A stretch of 42,211 nucleotides of DNA, from positions 1 through 42,211 of the forward strand of contig JAEYRD010000043.1 in the NCBI GenBank assembly GCA_023435725.1. Reading direction: 5' to 3'. Positions 32,778-39,647 of this stretch are shown here, one piece after another. Under the pieces are notes generated by a model. It ran no database searches. It was given only the letters and a program-made list of their open reading frames with translations, and was not told the origin of the DNA. The stretch is from Pseudomonadota bacterium (lineage in GTDB: Bacteria > Pseudomonadota > Alphaproteobacteria > Rhizobiales > Xanthobacteraceae). Each line of letters opens with the position of its first letter. Positions within the stretch are counted from its first letter, which is position 1. The position numbers were made by a program, and so were the translations under genes.

Positions 32778-33943
32778 TATCCGCCGCCCAGGGCCGGGCA
32801 GTCCATGGCGAGCCCGATTATATCGCGCGTGCCGAGGCGCTCGCGGCAGGCTTTGCCGCGCGTGCGGCTGAACATGATCGCACCGGCAGCTTCCCTTTCG
32901 ACAATTTTCGCGAGCTGTCCGAGGCGGGCCTGCTGTCGCTGACGGTGCCGGCAGCTCATGGCGGGGCCGGCGCGGGCGCAAGATACGCCGCGCGCGTCAT
33001 CGGCATCATCGGCAAAGCCGATCCGTCGACCGCGCTGGTGCTGTCGATGCACTACATCAATCATCTGGTGATGGGACGAAGCCCGACCTGGCCGGCGAAG
33101 CTGTCGCGCAAGCTTGCGCGCGAGGCGGTCGAAGGCCTTGCGCTCGTCAACGCGCTGCGCGTCGAGCCTGAGCTCGGCTCGCCGTCGCGCGGGGGGCTGC
33201 CCGCGACGATCGCCCGTCGCACCGAGACCGGCTGGCGCCTCTCCGGTCACAAGATCTATTCGACGGGATCACCGATCCTGAAATGGTACCTGGTCTGGGC
33301 GCGGACGGACGAATCCGAGCCGCGGGTCGGACAGTTCCTGGTGCCGGCCGGCCTGCCGGGCACCCGCATCGTCGAGACCTGGGATCATCACGGCCTGCGC
33401 GCCAGCGGCAGCCATGACGTGATCTTCGACGACGTCGTGATCCCCCTTGATGCCGAGGTCGATGTCCGCAAGCCGGCGGAATGGCGCACGCCCGACGTTG
33501 CGCAGGCGGCCGTGCACACGGTCTTCGTCGCTGCGATCTATGACGGCGTCGCGCGCGCCGCCCGCGACTGGTTGATCTCGTTCCTGAAGCAGCGCGTCCC
33601 CGCCAGCCTCGGCGCGCCGCTCGCGACCTTGCCGCGCGCGCAGGAAATCCTCGGCGCGATCGAGGCGCGGCTCGCCGTCAATGCGCGGCTGATCGAGTCC
33701 TTCGCCCGCGACTTCGACGACGGCGTCGATCTCTCCACCGGCGAATCCAACGTCATCAAGCTGACGGTGACCAACAACGCCGTTGCCGTGGTCGAGGATG
33801 CCTTGTCGCTGACCGGCAATCACGGCCTGTCCCGCACCAATCCGCTGGAGCGGCACTATCGGGATGTCCTGTGCGGCCGCGTGCACACGGCACAGGACGA
33901 TGCCACGCGTACCGGCCTCGGCCGCGCCGCGCTCGGATTCTAG
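32771..33943 (+). CDS. SfnB/DszC-like flavoprotein of the acyl-CoA dehydrogenase fold
   Basis: A 390-residue cytoplasmic flavoprotein. The fold shows in the N-terminal helical domain (FPFDNFRELSEAGLLSLTVP then AAHGGAGAG), the beta domain (GWRLSGHKIYSTGSPILKWY, GLRASGSHDVIFDDVVIP) and the C-terminal helices ending DALSLTGNHGLSRTNPLERH YRDV. The acyl-CoA dehydrogenase catalytic Glu is not evident, which fits the monooxygenase-like SfnB/DszC branch. Members use reduced flavin to oxidise sulfones, sulfoxides or related organosulfur compounds. It sits between the ATPase and the SsuD-like gene. Confidence 0.85.
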   Translation: MVISAAQGRAVHGEPDYIARAEALAAGFAARAAEHDRTGSFPFDNFRELSEAGLLSLTVPAAHGGAGAGARYAARVIGIIGKADPSTALVLSMHYINHLVMGRSPTWPAKLSRKLAREAVEGLALVNALRVEPELGSPSRGGLPATIARRTETGWRLSGHKIYSTGSPILKWYLVWARTDESEPRVGQFLVPAGLPGTRIVETWDHHGLRASGSHDVIFDDVVIPLDAEVDVRKPAEWRTPDVAQAAVHTVFVAAIYDGVARAARDWLISFLKQRVPASLGAPLATLPRAQEILGAIEARLAVNARLIESFARDFDDGVDLSTGESNVIKLTVTNNAVAVVEDALSLTGNHGLSRTNPLERHYRDVLCGRVHTAQDDATRTGLGRAALGF

Positions 33944-33964
33944 GAAACAAACAGGGAGACGATC

Positions 33965-35065
33965 ATGTCGATCGAGTTCATCGGATTCATCAGCAACAAC
34001 AATTCGTCCGAAACCGTCGTTCGCGAAGGTCCGGTCCTCAATCCGACGCACATCGAGACGGTGGCGAAAGCGCACGAGAATGCCGGCTTCGATCGTGCTC
34101 TGCTGGCATTTCATTCGACCACGCCGGACTCGCTCCAGGTTGCCCAGCACGTCCTGGGCGTCACCGACCGCCTCAACGTGCTGATCGCGCAGCGGCCGGG
34201 CTTCACTGCGCCGACCCTGCTGGCGCGGCAGTTCGCTGTGCTCGATCAGTTCTCGCGCGGCCGCGTCGCGCTCCATGTCATCACCGGCGGCAACGCAACA
34301 GAGCTCCGGCAGGACGGCAATACGCTGGACGACAAGGACGAACGTTACGCTCGCACCTCGGAGTTCCTTGATGTTCTCAAGCTGGAATGGACCAGCGACA
34401 AGCCGTTCACCTACAAGGGTAAGTACTACCAGGCCGAAAACGCCTTCTCGCAGGTGAAGCCGTATCGTCCCGAGGGCATCCGAATCTATTTCGGCGGGGC
34501 GTCGGATGCGGCGATCGACGTCGCCGGCAAGCATGCCGACACCTTCGCGCTGTGGGGTGAATCCTACGCGCAGGTGCGCGATATCACCTCCCGCGTCCAC
34601 AACGCGGCAGTCAGGCAGGGGCGGCCGACGCCGCGCTTCAGCCTCTCGGTGCGGCCGATCATCGCCCCGACCGAAAAGCAGGCCTGGGAGAAGGCGGAAG
34701 AGATCTTGGCGCGTGCCACCGCGCTTCAGGACAAGACCGGCTACCGCAAGCCCGCCGACGGCCACGCCACCGCCGGCGCTCGGCGCCTGCTTGCGCTCGC
34801 TGACCAGGGCACCCGCATCGACAAGCGGCTTTGGACCGAGATCGCGAAGCTCACTGGCGCCAACAGCAACACCACAGCACTGGTGGGTACGCCCGAGCAG
34901 GTCGCCGAAGTCTTCGGTGACTATTACGACCTCGGCATCAGCCATTTCCTGATCCGCGGCTTCGATCCCCTGATCGACGCGATCGAATACGGCCGCGAGC
35001 TGATCCCGCTGACGCGCCAGCTGATCGCGAAGCGTCAGGCTGTTCGCGGCGAGGCGGCGGAATGA
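33965..35065 (+). CDS. SsuD-like FMN-dependent alkanesulfonate monooxygenase family protein
   Basis: A 366-residue luciferase-like (LLM class) flavoprotein. GGGAG precedes the ATG at 33965. The SsuD pattern is clear: LLAFHSTTPDSLQVAQHVLG, the FMN-site VALHVITGGNATELRQDG (SsuD has LFNLVTGSDPQELAGDG), ERYARTSEFLDVL, and IYFGGASDAAIDVAGKHADTFALWGE. Such enzymes cleave C-S bonds of sulfonates with FMNH2 and O2, giving aldehyde and sulfite. It needs a flavin reductase, and none is in the window. It overlaps the next gene by an ATGA junction. Confidence 0.9.
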   Translation: MSIEFIGFISNNNSSETVVREGPVLNPTHIETVAKAHENAGFDRALLAFHSTTPDSLQVAQHVLGVTDRLNVLIAQRPGFTAPTLLARQFAVLDQFSRGRVALHVITGGNATELRQDGNTLDDKDERYARTSEFLDVLKLEWTSDKPFTYKGKYYQAENAFSQVKPYRPEGIRIYFGGASDAAIDVAGKHADTFALWGESYAQVRDITSRVHNAAVRQGRPTPRFSLSVRPIIAPTEKQAWEKAEEILARATALQDKTGYRKPADGHATAGARRLLALADQGTRIDKRLWTEIAKLTGANSNTTALVGTPEQVAEVFGDYYDLGISHFLIRGFDPLIDAIEYGRELIPLTRQLIAKRQAVRGEAAE

Positions 35066-36000
35066 TCCGCCTCATGCTGGCCGGCGCGCTGCTGTTCGGC
35101 TCGCTCGAGCTGGCGACGGCGCAAACCACCCTGCGCGTCGGCGACCAGAAGGGCAATTCGCAAGCCGTGATGGAAGCGGCCGGCGTGCTCAAGGACGTCC
35201 CGTACAGGATCGAGTGGAAGGAGTTTCCGGCTGCCGCACCGCTGCTCGAGGCGCTCAGCGCCGGTGCGATCGAGACCGGTCTCGTCGGCGACGCGCCGTT
35301 CACCTTCGCCGCCGCCTCCGGCGCGCCGGTGAAGGCGATCGCCGCGATCCGGCAGACGCGCGAGGGTCTCGCGATCCTCGTGCCCGAGAATTCGCCGATC
35401 AGGACGTTCGACGATCTGCGCGGCAAGAAGATCGCAACCGGCCGCGGCTCGATCGGCCACCAGCTTATCCTAGCCGCGCTCGAGAAGAACGGCTGGAGTG
35501 CGAGCGACGTGCAGATCGCGTTCCTCGCGCCGTCCGATGCCAAGATCGCCTACACGCAAGGCTCCGTCGATGCCTGGTCGACCTGGGAGCCCTATGTCAG
35601 CCAGGAGGAGGTGCTGTTCAAGTCGCGCCGTGTCATCACCTCGGAGGGCCTGACGCCGGGCCTGAGCTTTCAGGTCGCGCGGCCCGACGCCATCCGCGAC
35701 AAGCGCGCGGAGCTGACGGACTTCATCCGGCGCCTCACTGCGGCGCGGGCGTGGTCGCTGAACAACGTCGAAGGTTATGCTGCGACGTGGGGCAAGCTGA
35801 TGAACATCCCGACGGCCGTGCCGCAAAACTGGCTGTCGCGCGCAAAGATCCGCATTGCCCCGATCGACGACGGCGTGGTCGCGGACGAGCAGGGCACGAT
35901 CGACCTCTACTTCCGCTGGGGCCTGATCAAGCAGAAGCTCGATGCGGCGGAGATCGTCGATCGCTCCTTCGCGGACGCGATTGCGAAGGCGGGATTATAA
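35062..36000 (+). CDS. SsuA-like aliphatic sulfonate ABC transporter substrate-binding protein
   Basis: A 312-residue exported binding protein: signal IRLMLAGALLFGSLELATAQ, then TTLRVGDQKGNSQAVMEAAG, VPYRIEWKEFPAAAPLLEAL, GLVGDAPFTF, GRGSIGHQLILAAL and VDAWSTWEPYVSQEE. It is a paralogue of the divergent protein at 28426-29406 and would deliver ligand to the permease and ATPase of this operon. It is the last gene of the operon; a 16-base-armed repeat follows. Confidence 0.92.
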   Translation: MIRLMLAGALLFGSLELATAQTTLRVGDQKGNSQAVMEAAGVLKDVPYRIEWKEFPAAAPLLEALSAGAIETGLVGDAPFTFAAASGAPVKAIAAIRQTREGLAILVPENSPIRTFDDLRGKKIATGRGSIGHQLILAALEKNGWSASDVQIAFLAPSDAKIAYTQGSVDAWSTWEPYVSQEEVLFKSRRVITSEGLTPGLSFQVARPDAIRDKRAELTDFIRRLTAARAWSLNNVEGYAATWGKLMNIPTAVPQNWLSRAKIRIAPIDDGVVADEQGTIDLYFRWGLIKQKLDAAEIVDRSFADAIAKAGL

Positions 36001-36356
36001 GCCCCCACTTCTGGTGTCGCGGACGCGGCGCAGCGTGCAACGCTGCTCCGGCGTCATTCCGGGGCGCGACGAAGTCGCGAACCCGGAATCCATTCATCTG
36101 CAACATTGCGGGCCGATGGAGTCCGGGCTCGCCCTTCGGGCGCCCCGGAATGACGAGGGGTGGGGTGCGAAGACTCACGAATCCATCAAGCATCCGTGAA
36201 GCGAGAAGAACATCGTCAGAGCGACCGCCGTTCCCGACGGATTCGTTCTGCATTTCCTGCGTTCGACAATAATCGCATTGCTATTTGCGCCACCTCTCTT
36301 GCGGCGCGCTACATCCCGTCAGAAATCAAATAGACGACCACATCGGGAGACCGGCC
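36001..36356. other. Intergenic region between the organosulfur operon and the CmcJ-family gene
   Basis: About 355 bases. The first half is the repeat at 36052-36155. The rest (36156-36356) should hold the promoter of the next gene; I see no convincing hexamers and no gene. Confidence 0.5.
36052..36155. repeat. Dispersed repeat with 16-base terminal inverted arms
   Basis: CGTCATTCCGGGGCGC (36052-36067) pairs perfectly with GCGCCCCGGAATGACG (36140-36155). Inside are smaller hairpins (GCGACGAAGTCGC and CGCCCTTCGGGCG-like). The outer arms match the core of the shorter repeat at 8793-8824. I recall this as a very common element in Bradyrhizobium. It may also act as a terminator for the organosulfur operon. 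Confidence 0.8.
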
Positions 36357-37202
36357 ATGGGCCTGCAAGAAACAAAAATCGAATCGCTTCCCTTCGTCAC
36401 TGCCGAACTCAACTATCTCGCACCGGTTTCGGGCAAGCCGCGTACCTATGCCTTCGATCCGCCGCCGGGCGAGCCCAAGAGCACATCGCTGCCTGAGCCG
36501 CACCAGGTCCCGATCTTCGATGCACGCCTTATCGCTCAAAACTTCTCGCTCGATCGCGAGGGCTTTGCGCTGGTTCGCCATCCGACGCAGGTGAAGGATT
36601 TCTACAACGACGAGGAGGTCAGGGCGGTCTACTATCCCGCCGTCGAAGCGTTCCTGCGCGCGACGCTGAAGGCCGATCGCGTCTTCATCTTCGACCATAC
36701 TGTTCGCAAGCGTGTGGATGGCGCTGCGGATATCCGCGGTGGCGGACCGCGTCAGCCGGCAACGCGCGTCCATGTGGACCAGACCGCAGTCTCCGGCGCA
36801 AACCGGGTGCGTGAGCACCTGCCCGCTGAAGCCGACGAGCTGCTCAGGGGGCGTGTGCAGGTGATCAATCTGTGGCGGCCGATCCGCGGCCCCTTGCGCG
36901 ATTCACCTCTGGCGATGGCCGACGGCACGACGGTGGCGGCTGATGATCTCGTTGCCTCCGACTTGATCTATCCCAACCGCCGGGGCGAGACCTATTCGGT
37001 GAAATACAATCCGAACCACCGCTGGTTCTATTTCCCGGAGATGACGCCGGACGAAGCGTTGCTGCTCAAGTGCTATGATTCCGCAACCGACGGCCGCACG
37101 CGCTTCGGGCCGCATACGGCCTTCGTCGATCCGACCACGCCAGCCGACGCCGCCCCGCGTGAGAGCATCGAAGTCCGGACGCTCGTCTTTCACAAGCAGT
37201 AA
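36357..37202 (+). CDS. CmcJ/NvfI-family oxidoreductase
   Basis: A 281-residue soluble protein. GGGAGA lies 6 bases before the ATG at 36357. Family marks include the opening ELNYLAPVSGKPRTYAFDPP, FYNDEEVRAVYYPAVEAFLR, the probable metal motif TRVHVDQTAVSGANRV (His-x-Asp), VINLWRPIRGPLRDSPLAMAD, and LLKCYDSATDGRTRFGPHTAF with a second His. Members include CmcJ of cephamycin synthesis and fungal Fe/2-oxoglutarate-type oxygenases. Its substrate here is unknown. It ends in a strong terminator, so it is transcribed alone. Confidence 0.85.
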   Translation: MGLQETKIESLPFVTAELNYLAPVSGKPRTYAFDPPPGEPKSTSLPEPHQVPIFDARLIAQNFSLDREGFALVRHPTQVKDFYNDEEVRAVYYPAVEAFLRATLKADRVFIFDHTVRKRVDGAADIRGGGPRQPATRVHVDQTAVSGANRVREHLPAEADELLRGRVQVINLWRPIRGPLRDSPLAMADGTTVAADDLVASDLIYPNRRGETYSVKYNPNHRWFYFPEMTPDEALLLKCYDSATDGRTRFGPHTAFVDPTTPADAAPRESIEVRTLVFHKQ

Positions 37203-37215
37203 TAATCTTTGATGG

Positions 37216-37243
37216 AACTGCCGGGCGCTGGCCCGGCAGTTTT
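37216..37243 (+). terminator. Intrinsic terminator after the CmcJ-family gene
   Basis: A perfect 11-base stem (AACTGCCGGGC 37216-37226, GCCCGGCAGTT 37231-37241) with loop GCTG, followed by T residues to 37243. It lies 14 bases after the stop codon. Confidence 0.85.
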
Positions 37244-37305
37244 GGGAACTTATCAGAACAAGCGGACGTTTGCAGCGCCGGATGGGGCCAACGCGGAGCG
37301 ATGCT

Positions 37306-37617
37306 GTGCGAGCGCAAACGCTATTGTTTTGCTTGTCCGCTTTTTCGCTTTCAGCTCTTTCTGTTGCACATGCCGAAAGCGGGCTTGCCTCCTACTACGG
37401 GTACGGAAAAGCCGGCACGAGCGGCGAGTTGACCTGCGCGCACCGCACGCGCCCGTTCGGCAGCGTGCTCACGGTGTCCTATAGCGGCCGCACCATCCAG
37501 TGCCGCGTCAACGATCGCGGTCCCTTCATTCGCGGCCGTATCGTCGATCTCTCGGTGGCGGCCGCCCGTGCGCTCGGCATGATGAGCGCCGGCGTGGTGA
37601 GGGTCTCGGTGCAATAG
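37306..37617 (+). CDS. Short secreted RlpA-like protein
   Basis: About 103 residues: a signal peptide (AQTLLFCLSAFSLSALSVAHA), then the double-psi beta-barrel of RlpA almost alone (GLASYYGYGKAGTSGELTCA, HRTRPFGSVLTVSYSGRTIQ, VNDRGPFIRGRIVDLSVAAARALGM). It has no lipobox and no SPOR domain, unlike full RlpA. GTG at 37306 was chosen because GGAG lies 7 bases upstream and the signal peptide starts at once; ATG at 37282 is an alternative. Confidence 0.8.
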   Translation: MRAQTLLFCLSAFSLSALSVAHAESGLASYYGYGKAGTSGELTCAHRTRPFGSVLTVSYSGRTIQCRVNDRGPFIRGRIVDLSVAAARALGMMSAGVVRVSVQ

Positions 37618-37664
37618 GCCTGACAGCGCGCTATAGTGCCCCAAAGCAAGGGTGAGGGGGCGCT

Positions 37665-38834
37665 ATGGCTGGAATCAGGGTGGGGCTTGTCGGCTGCGGC
37701 TTCGTGTCGGACCTGCATATGTATGCGTTCCGGCGCGTCTATGGTGTGGACGTCGAGGTCGTGGCCGTGGCTGCGCGTGGTGAGCATGTCGTCGAATTCG
37801 CCCGCCGGCATCAGATTGCGCGGGTCTATCGCAGCTTCGCCGAGCTGATCGAGGACCCCGAGCTCGATGTCATCGACATCTGCACGCCGCCCAATCTCCA
37901 TGCCGAGATGATCGTAGCCAGCATGCAGGCCGGCAAGCATGTCATCTGCGAAAAGCCCTTCGCAGGCTATTTCGGCCGCGAGGGCGACAGGCAGCCCATC
38001 GGCAAGCACGTGCCGAAGGCGCTCATGTATGAGCGCGTGCTGGAGGAGATGGACCGGACCCGTGCCGCGATCGAGCGGACCGGAAAACTCTTCATGTATG
38101 CCGAGGACTGGATCTACGCGCCTGCGGTGACGAAGACGGCCGAGATCATCAAGGCGACCAAAGACAAGATCCTGTTCATGAAGGGCGAGGAGAGCCATTC
38201 CGGCTCACACGCGGCGCATGCCGCGCAATGGGCGATGACCGGCGGCGGCTCGCTGATCCGCATGGGCTGTCATCCGCTCTCGGCAGTGCTCTATCTCAAG
38301 CAGGTCGAGGCGAAAGCGCGCGGCGAAACCATCCGCGTCGCGAGCGTCACCGGCGATGTCGGTAACGTCACAGCCAGCCTGGAGCCGGAGGAGCGGACCT
38401 ACATCAAGGCCAACCCTGTCGATGTCGAGGACTGGGGCACGCTCACCGCCACGTTCTCCGACGGCACCAAGGCGACCGTGTTCTCCGGTGACATGATCAT
38501 GGGCGGCGTTCGCAACCTCATCGAGACCTACACGAGCGGCGGTTCGCTGTTCGCCAACATCACGCCGAACACGCATCTGGTGAGCTACCAGACCAGCGAA
38601 GAGAAGCTCGCCTCTGTCTACGTCACCGAGAAGGTCGATCGTAAAACCGGCTGGCAATATGTCTGCCTCGAGGAGGAATGGACGCGCGGCTATCTGCAGG
38701 AGATCCAGGATTTCATGGAATGCGCCGCGAGCGGACGACAGCCACTGTCGGATCTGGCGCTGGCCTACGAGACCATCAAGGTAAACTACGCCGGCTATTG
38801 GGCGGCGGAGGAGGGGCGGCGGGTGGTGCTGTAG
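37665..38834 (+). CDS. Gfo/Idh/MocA-family oxidoreductase
   Basis: A 389-residue NAD(P)-dependent dehydrogenase. A Rossmann motif opens the protein (RVGLVGCGFVSDLHMYAF), and the family EKP motif is in GKHVICEKPFAGYFG (Lys near residue 98). A C-terminal beta-sheet domain starts after MTGGGSLIRMGCHPLSAVLY, where His is the usual catalytic-site residue. Family members oxidise sugars, inositol or related polyols; the substrate here is unknown. GAGGGG precedes the ATG. An insertion of about 20 residues after EKPF (GREGDRQPIGKHVPKALMYE) is unusual. Confidence 0.9.
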   Translation: MAGIRVGLVGCGFVSDLHMYAFRRVYGVDVEVVAVAARGEHVVEFARRHQIARVYRSFAELIEDPELDVIDICTPPNLHAEMIVASMQAGKHVICEKPFAGYFGREGDRQPIGKHVPKALMYERVLEEMDRTRAAIERTGKLFMYAEDWIYAPAVTKTAEIIKATKDKILFMKGEESHSGSHAAHAAQWAMTGGGSLIRMGCHPLSAVLYLKQVEAKARGETIRVASVTGDVGNVTASLEPEERTYIKANPVDVEDWGTLTATFSDGTKATVFSGDMIMGGVRNLIETYTSGGSLFANITPNTHLVSYQTSEEKLASVYVTEKVDRKTGWQYVCLEEEWTRGYLQEIQDFMECAASGRQPLSDLALAYETIKVNYAGYWAAEEGRRVVL

Positions 38835-38872
38835 GACGCCGCCACGCGTTTGCTGACTGGCGATGCCGCCAC

Positions 38873-38959
38873 TTACCACGCCCCGATAGCCATCAAAACA
38901 GCAATGGTCATGCACGAGACGCAGGCAACCGACGCAGTATAGAATTCGGGTGTGTTCAA
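38873..38959 (-). CDS. 28-residue membrane peptide with a perfect ribosome site
   Basis: On the minus strand AGGAGG lies 5 bases before a TTG (38959) that opens a 28-residue frame. The peptide starts MNTPEFYTASVACV, then one hydrophobic helix (SCMTIAVLMAIGAW) to the stop. It has two Cys three residues apart (C13, C16). The near-consensus ribosome site makes translation likely. Such single-helix small proteins often sit in larger membrane complexes; no partner is seen. Confidence 0.55.
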   Translation of the reverse strand: MNTPEFYTASVACVSCMTIAVLMAIGAW

Positions 38960-39015
38960 TGTTGCCTCCTGAGTTAATGCCCTTTCCTGAGTTCAGTTGC
39001 CGCGAGGAGAAGCCC

Positions 39016-39204
39016 CTATTTCGAAGCGCGCTTCGAATCTACTCCGTCCTGCATGTCCATCTTGCCAGCGCTATTCGGATCAGCAGGGTCGTAATCTGCC
39101 TGAAAGAGTTCAGGATGCTTGCCCGTGAGCAGAAGCTGCTTACGCATTTCTGCAAGGCGGGCGCGGCAATATTCGCGATAGAGCAAGTCGAATATGGCGG
39201 GCAT
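39016..39204 (-). CDS. Small hypothetical protein, 62 residues
   Basis: ATG at 39204 follows GGGGGTGAGG; an ATG four codons upstream is less likely. The N-terminal half is a charged helix (MPAIFDLLYREYCRARLAEM then RKQLLLTGKH), the C-terminal half polar and acidic. I recall similar DLLYREYCRARLAEM proteins in Bradyrhizobium, without function. It lies upstream of the 28-residue gene on the same strand, 56 bases away. Confidence 0.6.
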   Translation of the reverse strand: MPAIFDLLYREYCRARLAEMRKQLLLTGKHPELFQADYDPADPNSAGKMDMQDGVDSKRASK

Positions 39205-39256
39205 CCTCACCCCCATCGTTGAAATTCACGATCTGAAAATTCAAGGTGTCTGCTCG

Positions 39257-39280
39257 AAGGCTCCTCTCTGGGAGCCTTTT
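39257..39280 (+). terminator. Hairpin with short T-run, no gene before it
   Basis: AAGGCTCC (39257-39264) and GGAGCCTT (39271-39278) form a perfect 8-base stem, followed by T residues to 39280. On the plus strand there is no gene for about 420 bases before it, so it may end a small RNA. On the minus strand it lies in the leader of the 62-residue gene. Confidence 0.4.
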
Positions 39281-39598
39281 GGGCTCCTCAACGAGAGCCC
39301 GTTGGCCGACTGCGTCAATTCCAAAGCTCAAAGGCGATTGGCTGACTGGCCTGTATGTACAAAACAAACGGAGCAGAAATAATTACCTAGATCACACTCT
39401 AGCGGTTTTCTGTTTCAGCATAACTTCGTCCAACAACCTGAGCGCGCTGCCTCGCGACGAAAAATCCAACTACAAAGCGAAATAGCTTACTTGTGGATGC
39501 AAGCGCGATTGTCTGCAACGCCGCCGTCGCGACGAGGCGTGTTTTAGAGGCGTGATGCCACGTTGAGTGCCAAGTGCACGCTATTTTGCGGCGAGCCA

Positions 39599-39623
39599 CC
39601 CTCTCCCCACAGCGGGGAGAGGG
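39599..39623. repeat. Hairpin repeat after the stand-alone binding protein gene
   Basis: CCCTCTCCCC (39599-39608) and GGGGAGAGGG (39614-39623) form a perfect 10-base stem with loop ACAGC. It is 25 bases downstream of the stop of the minus-strand gene and may act as a terminator, although there is no T-run on that strand. I recall this motif as dispersed in Bradyrhizobium. Confidence 0.6.
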
Positions 39624-39647
39624 CAAGTTGCCGGCGTGCGCAGCCGT

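Larger units (their letters stand above)
39205..39647. other. Intergenic region, lower GC, with two hairpins
   Basis: About 440 bases between two minus-strand genes. It has a terminator-like hairpin at 39257-39280 and a repeat hairpin at 39599-39623. A patch near 39365-39500 is AT-richer. The open frames here have no ribosome site or family features. Confidence 0.5.

Noticed and set aside
33269..34945. A 558-residue open frame on the minus strand
   Set aside because: It runs opposite the two flavoenzyme genes, which have full family motifs. Its own composition is the usual antisense pattern of GC-rich codons.
39399..39626. A 75-residue minus-strand frame upstream of the 62-residue gene
   Set aside because: It includes the hairpin repeat at its N-terminal end and lacks coding character.
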